Below are positions 11,958-24,100 of a stretch of 64,000 nucleotides of DNA, in pieces (the stretch's first letter is position 1; every line of letters begins with the position of its first letter). A model generated the notes under the pieces. The model was given only the letters and a program-made list of their open reading frames with translations, had not been told where the DNA came from and made no database searches. Position numbers and translations under genes: made by a program. Where the stretch lies: the NCBI GenBank assembly GCA_035041965.1, contig JAPYMA010000199.1, positions 1-64,000 of the forward strand, written 5' to 3'. The stretch comes from Anisakis pegreffii. Lineage: Eukaryota; Nematoda; Chromadorea; Rhabditida; Anisakidae.

Positions 11958-14900
11958 GCTATTTGCTTACATTCTTATCATTTATCGTAACATAACACTT
12001 ATTTGGTTGTGTTCCTGCTATTCGAAGCGTGTTGTTAAGCGAATTTTGCAGATAGTGCCATCAAATGTAGTAGTAAAGCATTTGTATAGATAATGATGAA
12101 TATTATTGAATCTATGATCAGTTTAACGAGTACTCTTTCTTTCCGATATTATGCCTACTTATTAATGGAATTACACACAGAGCTCGTATGGATTCTGCAA
12201 TAGGCGATGTGAATTTTGTTGTGTGAATGAAGTACTTTGATGTGATGTCTCAAGGAATTTATAACGTGATTAGTATTGCATTTGAGTAGTAGTTGATTTT
12301 GTTAATTTAGTCAGCGATCACATTCCATTCTCAAAGAGTTTGATCGAAGCAATAGAGTGTTACTTGAAACGGCTGGCGGGCGACTCCTTGAAAAGCACTT
12401 CATTGAAACGGTTGTCTCGTCTGTGATCCAGCGATTGACTGTTGGTTGTGATTGATTCGTTGTGTGTTTAGTAGGGAATGTTGGATTTGCTTTCTTTTTT
12501 CGTTTTGTTTTCTGATGGGAAATGAAGTTATAAGTAGATTTTATACGATATGATGTGTGATATGTGAGTGAGCAAATGAATTGTGTTATTAAATGTCTTC
12601 TATTTGTTCATTCGTTGAAATTGTTTTAAACGTTTCTTATTTTAGATGTGTTGATGCGAGTTGTACTGTTGTTATTGGAGATATTTGGCAATTTCGTTTT
12701 GAAGATTTTTTGGTTTATTTCAAATGAATATCTTGAATGTTTCCCAGTTTTATGGAAATTTCCTTATTTTTATTCATCAATTTATTTTTGGCTGAATTTA
12801 TTTCATTTGATTGATTTTCACTGTAATTTTGCTTTGTTCAGTGGATTCGTTGTTTTGCGTTCAATTGTCAAATTCATCCATTTTCATCAGTTATTTGCAA
12901 TAACAACTATTCATTAATCTCTTCTCCATTCTGAATGTTTCCACAGTGAACCGAAGCAAAGAAACAAGCCAATGGTGATTGATCTATTACAAAACGATGT
13001 TCTTAAATCTTTGAGATAAAAATGATTTGATTTTGAATTCAATTAATCGAGGAATACGTCTCTAGACATATCTATTTATATAATATATCCATCCGCTCGC
13101 CATTGATATCTCAATTTGATATGTGATAATAACATTGACCTATTAATGCTGACTGTGCTCGTATGGAGATAGACGGCTGATGAGTTACTTCGCGTTTTCA
13201 AGTTACTTGAATCACTTCGACCAGCATTTAATGCTTTTGTTTGTAATCAATTTATTCCGTTTGTGAAATTTTTAGTGAAATCCGAATGAATAATAATTAC
13301 TTGTTAGCAACATGAACTTAGAGTGAAAAAGGCAAATGTTCCATTCGAAAATATAAAAAATGAAAATCACCTCGAGCGGTATGGATGGATACAGAGGTCT
13401 TAATTAATTGAGATATCAGGTTTATATAAACGCATTCGAATAAACGGATGAATGTATGTGTAGAAAAGGAATTAAGCTTAATGAAGAGATAATATTATAA
13501 TAAACAATTAAAAGTGAACTGTTGTGTTGTGTGTCGTTTGATTTGATCCGAGCAGATGTGGCCGCGAGACTGGAGCCCACATAAAGTTGTCTTTGGTAGA
13601 TTATTGAATCATCATCACCTGATCGTATCGCTTTTTCATGATATGGTGCAGCATTTGCTTTGAATTCGTTTCTGATAGATTTATTATGATAGCATTAGAT
13701 GCAAATGGAGATGTAGTTTTTGAGTTGTGAGGGCGATTTCGCGATTAATTGCGATCAGTTTCTGTTTTTACGCACCAAGCAAGCAGTGTGTCGAACGCAG
13801 CTGATCGTGATTGCGATCGTTGTTGAGCACTGCACTCAAGGCTGTGTGCATTTTTCGAGGCATTTGCCTGAGTCTAGATTCCCTCAGCTGACTCTGAATT
13901 TAATCCGAAGCCTTTCCTCTAAACCTGTGCATCTTTGTAACATTACATAACGCATAGCCTTACGAATTGAACACTTATCTCACAAATTCCTTGAGTGGGT
14001 TCAGTTGATAATTTAAAATAATTCATTTCATCTTCTATTGTATGTTTTGTCGTATTCCCTATAGTTTCTTGAAGTTGCGCTCTGAAAGAATATTTCCTCG
14101 AAAGAAACACAATCTGAATGTGTGTGTGCGATTGGATTGATTCATTGAGTGTTGCGGTGATTGAGTGTTTTGCACTGGAATTGATCTCGTTCATCGATTG
14201 AGTAATATCCGAGTGAATGGAACAAACCAAGCGGAATTAAGTTCGAAAAAAAATTCCATATTTCATCGAACGTTTTTCGAGGTTTTCTCTCCATTTCACA
14301 TGCATTCATTCACATGTTTAGAACGACAAAAAATTGGTGGTACATAAATTCAGAAAGATGTCGAAATACCACACAAAGATTGTTCTTTATACGAGTAGCG
14401 TAGCATTGCACTTTGCTATGGGACAATGAATATCTACGAGGTGAACATTCTGTTGTAATATTATGAAGATGCTAGGAATATATAAGTAATATCAATAGTG
14501 ACAATGGTAATAATAGGAGGATTAATAAAGATAATGTTTCTGATAAGAACAGTTATAGTAATGATGTCATATAGAGTAACAATTAAAATATGTAATTGGA
14601 ATTATTATGATGCACTGGTTTAGTGTCATCATTATGTTTATTATTTACTGTTATTTGCTGTTTCTTATGATGGCATTGATTATGGTATGGGTTGAGTTCC
14701 ACTGCAGTCATTTTTTATTGAGTGAGAATATCAGCAGTAAATTGATAATTCTTGACATCATTCCATATTCACTTATGATGTTACACAACACCACTTAGTG
14801 ATGTTTTTTTGCGGGTCGATTTGTAGAATTGTCAACAGCGAGTATTTTGAATAATATTCGAATGATTACGACTGATACCTTATCGATATGAGCGGTATGG

Positions 14901-14990
14901 CGATCGTATAACCAGTTTTTTGATTTTATTTGCTATTTGCATAATCATTGTGATATGCGAGGTGATTATTTTGTGATTGTTGTTATTGTT

Positions 14991-14997
14991 TTTATTA

Positions 14998-15028
<31 letters not shown>
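14991..15028. repeat. (TTA)n microsatellite
   Basis: A run of TTA triplets with one TTG interruption. It creates spurious poly-Leu and poly-Asn frames on the two strands. Confidence 0.93.
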
Positions 15029-16026
15029 CGCTTTTCAAAATTTCTGTTACCATCTTCATTCTGGTTATTATTATCAGTATTGTTTTAGTTATAGTTACTG
15101 GTGTTAGTATTGTTATTATCAATATTGTTATTGTTACAACTCCCATTAGCATTAGTATTATGATGGTTATCACTGTTATCATCACATGAGCACGTGGTGT
15201 TGATGTTATTGCTTTTATTTTATGAATGTTGTTAGCTTTGAGTTGAGTGAGCGTTTTAGAGGTGATTGATACTTTGAGGAGATTGTTATGTTCAGGTAGA
15301 ATTATTTTGAATAATTGTCGTGCGATTATGGAAAGTTTGGATATGTGAATTCGTATTACTTTTGTTCAGTGTTGAATTTCATTCAGTGTTAAAGTTGAAA
15401 CGTAAGATAGTGGGGTGGATATTGATTTTAGTTGAGTTGAGATTATTTTTTGGGTTTTTATTTGTTAGTTGATGAAAGAATTGAATGACGCAAGAAGATG
15501 ACCACTAGCTATCGTGTTTTTATCTGTTCAGAAAACATCCATGACGTTCTTCGTATGACGTCCGAAATTTGCCAACTTGCACAGATTTCTTCATTTCCTA
15601 TTGGTTAATGTGTGCATTGGCGTTTGGTGAAGAATAATTTTTTGATGCGAGGAACGGATAAGGAGGGATATGTTCGGTCTGGAAGAGACTGTTGAGGGTT
15701 GAAGTCTGTTTGGAGCGGACTCGTGTCCAGTTCGGGCTCCTATCCGATGAACATTACTCTGGAATGTGATGATGCTTTATGAAATGTCGTTTTGTTGCCT
15801 GGAATGCGATTTGATGTTTGATTGTATATTAACGAGAGAATGCGACACTTTTTGTGATAAGTTCATGACTCGAACTTAAGTTTATATTTGAAGTGATGAG
15901 ACTTTCTTCATCATATATGAGCACTCATAATTGATTCATCGTGGAGTGTTCGATTGAGGCGAGATAAGTTGATTGTTGAAGGAAATGTGGATGTGGGAAT
16001 GAATGAAAGATAAATATTGAAGGGTG

Positions 16027-18441
16027 ATGAGTTCATCAGAGACAGGTACTGGTGATGGAGCGGTGCCGTGGCCGAACAAGAAGGATGACTACTCGCTGGA
16101 CGACTCAATTGGTGTCGGAGCGACGGCTACCGTTTACAAGGTGCTTGATTCTGTCGCTTGAATCACTTCGATCTGATCGTATCTCATTCCAACTCAACAG
16201 CTTGTCTCTTTCAAAACGTTCACAATCGAAACTGTTCCAAAATTGAGAAAAACGTCAAGTTTTTGAGACTTTGATCTTTTTGAGAGGTTTTAAAGTGAGT
16301 TTTGGTGTGTGACATTTCAAGGTGAGATGAATATTTCAGGCACTGTGTATACCACGAAATGAGTATTGTGCAATCAAATGTATAAATCTCGAAAAGTGCC
16401 AGACATCAGTGGATGAACTCTCGCATGAAATACAGGTAGTTTCGTTAATGATTAAATTCATTAATGATACTAATGATAATGTCAGGCGATGTCATTATGT
16501 TCACATCCGAATGTGGTCAACTATTACACGTCGTTTGTGGTTGGTGAAGAGTTATGGGTAGTTATGCGATTGTTGAACTGTGGGAGTATGTTGGATATAC
16601 TGAAACGTAGAATTAAGGTTTGCATTTGCTGATTCTTTGGGGAGTTTTGATGGTTAGATGGTTATTAACGGATGATGAGTATTTGCAGGAAATGGGCAAA
16701 GAGGCAGCAATGTCTGGTGTACTGGATGAAGTGATTATAGCAACAGTACTGAAGGAGGTATTGCGAGGGTTGGAGTATTTCCATAGTAGTGGTCAGATAC
16801 ATCGTGATATTAAGGTTTGATTAGTTTAGGGGTGTTGTTGATTGTAAAGGTAAGTAATAGTGATCGCTTGTTTAGGCTGGTAATATCCTGTTAGCAGATG
16901 ACGGTACTGTACAAATCGCTGATTTTGGTGTTTCTGGATGGTTGGCCGCAAGTGGAGGCGATTTGTCACGTCAGGTTAGGGAAATAGTTTATTGTAATTG
17001 GTGATTCGTTTGATTTTACTTCGTAATGCATCGAGTTTGTTAGAGATGGATGTGTTATTGTATTTATAACATAACGGAGATGAACAGAATGCAATAGAAT
17101 TTTCGAGTTATTTTGAAGTATTGAATTGTGCAGAAAGTACGTCACACATTTGTGGGCACACCATGTTGGATGGCACCAGAAGTGATGGAGCAGGTGTCGG
17201 GTTATGATTTCAAAGCGGATATCTGGAGTTTCGGCATTCTGGCTATTGAACTGGCCACCGGTACGGCTCCGTACCATCGATTCCCGCCGATGAAGGTATT
17301 GTCGACAATTGATCAATGAATCACAATTTCCTTCCTCTTGATGTCGCCGAGAGAATAATGATTGAGCAAGTCTAGGTACTTATGTTAACGCTACAAAATG
17401 AACCACCGAATTTGGATACGAACGCAGAACGAAAAGATCAGTACAAAGCATATGGTAAAAGCTTTAGGCATGTCATCAAGGATTGCCTTCAGGTATTTAT
17501 TTGAGAATTTCGTTTTGTATTTCCAACGTTTCTGTCTACTGTGAAATCGGTAGTTTTCACTAAAATGCATGGTCTGAATGATATTGGTTATTGGCCTAGT
17601 TGACAGTGCTTTGTTTAATTGAAACTTGAAGATATGTTAGTGATGATCCTTAACCAACGAGCGATTTTGATAAAGAAGAGAGTGAGAATGTTTCAGAAAG
17701 ATCCATCGAAACGACCAACTGCTACCGAACTCTTGAAGTATTCATTCTTCAAGAAAGCTAAAGACAAGAAGTATTTAGTGCATTCACTAATCGACAATCT
17801 CGCTTCGTTACCCTTGCCATCATCACATCATCAACACGATGCTCCCAAGAAGGTTGCTCTTCTATCATTCATTTACTCAGTGCTCAGTTGTGATCCATTT
17901 TGTTTAGGTAGCGTCAGGAAAACTGAAGAAAGACAAAGACGGAAATTGGGAATTCGAACCGGAAGATGCGGGAGACGAGAGTGATTCGGATTCAGATGAA
18001 CCAGACAAAGTGGCAGCCGCATCGCCACCTCCAGGCGGCACCGCTTCAGATGCTACCCTTAATCTGGTTGGTTTTCGTTTAATGATACGAAAATTTCTGA
18101 TGCGATGTAAAATGGCTTCTTTTCACTTGATTTTCATACGATATGAATTTGAGGTGTTACGAGTTCGAAACGCGGCCAGGGAGTTGAACGATATCAAATT
18201 TGACTACACGGCTTCAGTGGATACGGTTGAGGGTATAGCACATGAGTTGGTGACAGCCGAACTGATCGACGGACACGACTTGGTGGTGGTGGCGGCGAAT
18301 CTGCAGAAACTGATCGATTTGGCGTTGCAGAAGAGTGATCGCAAGTCGGTGACGTTTGCCCTCAACTCGGGTGTTCTACCCAACGAGGTACCCGATGAAC
18401 GTGCGCTCATCGGTTTCGCACAAATTTCGCTTCTCGACTAA
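16027..18441 (+). CDS. gck-3: SPAK/OSR1-type Ste20 kinase (GCK-VI)
   Basis: Ten exons: 16027-16140, 16340-16435, 16486-16617, 16689-16814, 16876-16974, 17134-17295, 17376-17492, 17697-17852, 17908-18066, 18154-18441, giving 482 aa. This family is activated by WNK kinases and phosphorylates cation-chloride cotransporters and, in worms, the CLH-3 channel, controlling cell volume and excretory function. The glycine-rich loop is [11 protein letters not shown] (28-38) and the catalytic Lys is K51 (CAIKC). HRDIK ends at 156 and DFG is at 172-174. The T-loop T194 in [16 protein letters not shown] is the WNK target position. A Gly/Ser/Asp-rich linker (PF1-like, [11 protein letters not shown]) precedes the C-terminal docking (CCT) domain at 388-482 ([19 protein letters not shown]), which in the family binds RFx(V/I) motifs. 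All key residues are present. The last exon follows a TTTGAG acceptor. Confidence 0.96.
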
Positions 18442-18734
18442 ACTCAACTTCTTTATTTCTTCCTTCTAAAAGCACCAAAATGTCGCCGAATATATGTGTG
18501 TATATATATGCGGCATCTTACCCACCAATATTATGTATTTGCTTAGGTATGCATGCCTTCTGTTTCTTATTCTTGTAGCAGTCTGAACGTGCGTGCTACT
18601 ACTCATTTATGCTGTTCTTGTTGAATATACAAACTACAGCTCCAATTGCAGTTCAGGGTGCGACATAGCACTCTGAAAGTCCAAAGGTTCACCGTTAACC
18701 TCTGCTTACTAAAAGCTTAACAGCGATAATGATG

Positions 18735-18740
18735 AATAAA
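18735..18740 (+). promoter_or_regulatory. Candidate poly(A) signal of gck-3
   Basis: AATAAA lies 294 bp after the gck-3 stop codon. It is the first canonical hexamer I see downstream on this strand. Confidence 0.5.
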
Positions 18741-21100
18741 TCGCAATTGAAGCTGAATGTTTGGACCATTGCATTCTCTGTCCTTTGCGTTTTTCTTGTA
18801 TGGTATTTTTCGTATCGTTGGTAGATTGCTCGCTGGAACATTTTGACATGGATGGATTGCAGTATCACCGCTAACTTCTGTGTGAATTAATCATCTATCT
18901 TTGTGTTCCGCAGCTCTTCTTTCCCAGTAACAGTCTTATCTTTAATTTCTCTATCTATCACTTGCATACGAACCATATTCAATGCCATTTTTCTGATGTT
19001 TTGCTTTTTTTTCCTATCCTAACATTCATAATAATAATAATGGTGAATGCAAAAATGATCAGTTTCTTTTTGTATTATTTGCTGAAAGTGGTAACTTTGG
19101 TCATTAATTGGAATCTGTTTTCATCGTGTGTCTATTATCTACAAACAATTATTTAGATATGTGTACAATCGATCTATGTCATATTCGGTTTAGCTGTTGT
19201 TAATTTGATTAAATTTTTCAATGAAACTTCTTTTTGCTTGGGAAATTTTTGAATTTTTCCATCCAATTATGATTTGATTGTTGATTGAATGCGATATTTC
19301 TTTAGGCGTTTATTGAATACAAGTTTGACTGTGTGCTAAAAGATTTTTTGCTAGGTAATAATATAGATTTGTGTTCGTTTATATGAACCATTTGGTTTTG
19401 TGCTTGCTCGAGATGGTGCGAGAAGTCAGGTAGCATTGGAGTGCGCGTTCATTCTGAAAACGTTTATCGGGAATTGTTGAAGAAGTTAAGCTGTGAAAGT
19501 CGAATGTCGTGATGTTCCATTCATAATTTGTCGAGGAATGCAGAGAAAACTGACTTCTTCTTTGCATTGTACTTATCTTATTGCACCGCATCAGTGAAGA
19601 ATGTATTCGATTGATCTTGCGCTATAAACGACTTCAATCTTGAAAACATTCACTATTTTTCGCATATCCAGAAACTTCAAAACCCCATTTTTATTCGTTC
19701 ATCTGCTAAGTTTTGTCATATTACTGTTCTATTCGAATTTTTGTATGCAGAGGAAATTTTTTCGTATTTTCAATTTTTATATCGTTCGTTTGTTGTTTTG
19801 TTTCCGCTTCTGAATGACTTTATTCAACTTTTTATTGCTGATTTGGATATATTAACTTTTGTGTATTTATTTTTCTTTGTTTGAGATTTGATATTTGATT
19901 TTTACATTGTCATCTATCCAATTTCACACATTTGTTCGTTTATCTCATTTGATAAACAAAACATGAACTGTTTAACATTTCTTGTTCAAATGTTTATGTC
20001 TTTCTAACGCGAATTATACGAAATATAGGTTGATTTTGAGCATTGAAAAGGGTTTTTTCTTACGAATTCCGAAGCTTTTTGTCGTGAATTCGTTTTGATT
20101 TTGAATGGTTAGTCGTCTGGCTTCCGAATGCTTTCATTCATTATCCATGTAATTTCAATAAGTCATGAGTAAGGATTGGTTGTTGTTGAGCGATGGATAG
20201 CATCAGTTCAATGGAATATTTGATACGTTTGTTGATCGTTGAATAAAGAGTTTATAAGTGCTGTTCAAAGAGTGCATAGCATATTAAATCGCACATTAAA
20301 TCTCATGTCTTCATCCCATCACAACAATATTATTCCCTCATCCACATCGGTGTTTCTTTCGACGTTTATTTGCAATGACACTGGGTAATATTAGGAGACA
20401 CTAAGCATTAATAGCACAAAGGGATAAAGTCATCCAAACCGTACATACAAAGTGCGATTTCATCGTACAAATCAATGAGGCACTATAATGTGATCATGCA
20501 AACACAAAGCGAATATACAAATGTTCCATTCGATCAAGCACATCTATGACAACAGTGACTGACATGTATAATAATAATGTATCATGGATAATGGTGACAC
20601 GACAATAAGGACATAAAATAATGACATAACCATAATATTTATAATAAAACAACATGCATCCTTGCATACATATGCCCTGACATATAACAAATGTGATCCT
20701 ACGTTCACCTTTTTAGCTTACAATACGTAACGAATTTCAGACTTTCAAGTTGAATTTTTAAGTTGAATAGCTCATTTTTTTCTTCGTGGATGTGCATGTT
20801 ATACCTGAGTTTGATTTCTTCCATTTGAATCGAAGTTAGATTCAACGACAATCTTTTAAAACAATGATCATTCTGATGGCGAATAATCAATGATCAGATG
20901 TAATGATCATTCTGCTATGGCAAATGATCAATTCAAATAAAGTGTTGAGAAGAGAATTTATCATCATCAAGTGAAACATTATCACATCATAAAGTAAGCC
21001 TCAACGAAGAATACAACCTTAACAATAAGAATACAACCTCATCACAACTTTATGAACTCATAAATTTGTACTTCCGATAGAATTAGAAGAAGAGGATTAT
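18741..21100. other. Intergenic between convergent genes
   Basis: No supported gene between gck-3 (+) and the secreted-protein gene (-). It is AT-rich; open frames on either strand are short and lack splice context. The top-strand composition changes from T-rich to A-rich at about 19.9-20.4 kb. Confidence 0.6.
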
Positions 21101-21141
21101 CAGCATAGGCCATAACAGTGTTGCAGTTTCCAAAGACGTTT

Positions 21142-24100
21142 TCATTCCAACCGCTGAATCAGTTTATTCAACTGTCGGATTACTCTAAGCCAAAATGCAC
21201 GTTGATAACGTCTCCAGAACTCTGGCTCTCGTTCGTTAACCGATCCTTTCACCAGCTCTGATATATCTCTTTCCAGCGCATCTTCAGTTAGTTTCAGTGA
21301 CTGATTTGTTGTTCTGGTTGGCTTTGCGTCTGCTGTCGATTTTGATGCGTTCGGAGTTCCGGCTCCAATTTCGGTGGTTTGCGCCGCTGTGTTAGGAGAT
21401 TTTATCGCAAGAACGCTGAAATGGGGGAATCTGATGATGTCGGTTGATCTAAGCATAAATTCAAGCTATTTTAGCTTGGGAAAGATGGGAGATATCAACG
21501 TGATAAGATGGTTCGCATTAAGGTCTGTGTACGAAAATGATTCTCATAGAAATGAGTGGGGTAATACGAGAAATTTTGGAGGTTGGAAAATCATTTCTGA
21601 ATGCCTTTTCCCACAATTCTTCCTAGTTGTTTTCAAAATGCTAGTTTGACCACAGAAATTGACCTCTATGATAAAAGCAACAGACCACTGATCTATGAGA
21701 ATGATCATTACATCTGTGCTTTGAAAGATTGTCGTTCAATCGACGAAAACATGCAAATTTGGTTCATTTCAATCGAATCACATTCATATATGTACCCATA
21801 CATGATTAATTGCTATGATTTTTACTAATTAACGTTTTCGAATGCAATTGGAAAAATTCGCCCATGCGAAAACACAAAAATTGCGAAAATTTTCGTTTCC
21901 TTTTAATTATGAGACTATATTTTGCCATTATTAGAGGAGATACAATGAAATGAAATGACGATTTTTGTTCATAAAATGGAATTGAATTCACTGGACATCA
22001 GTGAGAAATAGCAATGAAATTCCATTACTTTTCAACGGTTTGTTGTTCGAATTTTGCAGGTGCTCGTTGTATGTTGCGATCGTTGAGTTGATCAACACAG
22101 TTCGATGCCGATTTGGTTGATTGCTTAGCATCGGCAACTGCACGACGAGATGCGGGTCTGAGAAGTAATGCTTCAATAATCTCGGGTGAAAACCGCAAAA
22201 TTTCTTCGTCGGCAACTGTATCGGGCTCATTCTCTGTTTCTTCTTCCCCCTGCAACTCAGCCGTGCTGAATTCTTGCGGTATTTGATGAGGAGATAGCAA
22301 TTCTTGAGTTGTTCCTTGTTCACTTCGTTCTTTCACTTGTCCTCTTTGATCAACCTCATGCCAACTTGTTGTTGTCGTCGGGTCTAAGGTTACTGGTTCT
22401 CTCGCAGAGTTTGAAAACTGCCTCTCTGAAGCTGAAAATCTTCTGTTTGAAGTTGGATTTGCGCGTTTTGATGTTGGAATCTCTGGGATGACTGGTTGCG
22501 ATTGTGTGGTGATGCTTTCTTGGGTTGGTGTTGCGTTAGCTGGTGCTTTTGTTGCTCTTGTTGATGAATTTGAAGACTTGGGATATTTTTTAAGTAATCT
22601 CTGCCATATGGGAACAGCTTTTGGTGGAATATTCATGGATGCTTTTACATTATTGGTAGTTGTCGAGCTTTGTTGTTGCAGTTCTTGCCGATGCCGTGCA
22701 TTTGCCTGTTTCGGTATCTCGTGCGGTACTGCTTTCGGTTTTTGTGTTGTTGTACGTCTCAGCGGATTCTGAATTGAATGAACACTTATTGTTGCACGAG
22801 AATAAAGATTAATCGGTTTTGCGTAATGAATCAACTCGCTGATAAATTATAGATTGAAGCGAGTTGTTGAATTTGATAGTGCAGTGAAGTTCGAAACTCA
22901 ACGAAATGATAGCCACACACTTGAACTCATTTGAACTGGTCAAGCTAAGTGAAGAGGGATTGAAGGACAGAAAACGGATCTTGAAACAAAGCCACTTTTG
23001 CATGTCAAATACTTGCATATCAACAGTATATCACATACTTGAGCGCCACGACAATGACTTGTGCTTGCAACCTGATAGTAGATATGTCTTTGAGTAGTTT
23101 ATAAAAATGCTTTGGTAAGACACAAGTACTGTGCGTTTTGCTGGGCATATTGCATAAGTACCTTCACTTTTCTTGTATCAGATGGGTGCAGTTGAAAAAA
23201 TATTGTAACAGTTACTCAAAAGTAATTTTAAGTAAATCACAGAGCTTTGGTCATTTACCGCAGTGTAATTCCTCGGTTGTGTTGTAGCTAGCACAACCTT
23301 ATTTCGACTCGGTCGTATGGTTCGGCTTGGTGACTTCGTTTTAGCACCGCTGAGCTTGTTGACCAAGGAAGGACTAGGCGAAGAATTGGTGATGGCTTTA
23401 TCATTCGGTACAACAAGACTTATGTAGGTGGTGATATTCACTGGTGACATACGCATCAACGGCGTTTCATTTCGTATCAAAGTGCTATTCAGCAATCCAT
23501 TCTTGTTGGTACATATCGCTGTTGCATAGCATCGAGAGAGCATCTGAATTCGACAATTTGTTACAACTTAAATGGGGCAAACCAGAAAACTAATACAACT
23601 TAACTGAAATTACCGCAGTTTCTGAAGAGGATTTACGAAAACAACAAAAAAAACGCTCTATCAGATCAACCAGAAATTAGGTCGACCTTCTTTCATATAA
23701 TCTAGAGTACAGCAATGATGTGATCGAATGGTCTCACAATTACGCTCTAATGAAACTGCTGATTAATTCCTCAAGATCGCCGTTATAATCAATGAATTTC
23801 CTCAAGTGTCATGTTGTCCTCCCTATCTTGACATTATATTTTGGTTTTCGGTTGTTTTAAAGCCAATTTAATGTTATCTAGGTGCCAGTTTCACTTCACA
23901 TTGAAGTTGGATCAAAGGAGCATCCACGAGATTCCCTCGGGAGCCTCCGACTCTACTTCATATTCTCGGAAACAACCGAGCACAGATAACGTTTCGGGAG
24001 GAGGAAGGAGGTGGAACGGACATGGACAGAGTTTCGCTATCGACCCAACTGTATTTTATATTTTGAATAAATTCGAAACATCTGATAATAGAAGTTTTAC

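Larger units (their letters stand above)
10366..16026. other. Intergenic between snx-6 and gck-3
   Basis: A 5.7-kb stretch with no recognisable exon on either strand. It is T-rich on the top strand and contains TTA microsatellites (11926-11957 and about 14991-15028). It also has a 40-bp direct duplication with 51-bp spacing (11528-11567 and 11579-11618) and many degenerate TTA/TTG runs around 8.2, 10.6 and 14.5 kb. Long open frames here are translations of these runs. Confidence 0.6.

Noticed and set aside
11716..12093. 125-codon hydrophobic frame
   Set aside because: Driven by TTA repeats giving poly-Leu; no splice or family evidence.
14880..15189. Opposing frames rich in Ile/Leu and Asn
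   Set aside because: These are translations of the TTA microsatellite and its flanks.
22025..22834. 269-codon frame taken as a single-exon gene
   Set aside because: It is the exon 22029-22768 of the secreted-protein gene; an acceptor (TTCAATTCAG) precedes AATCCG, and the donor at the end keeps phase with the last exon.
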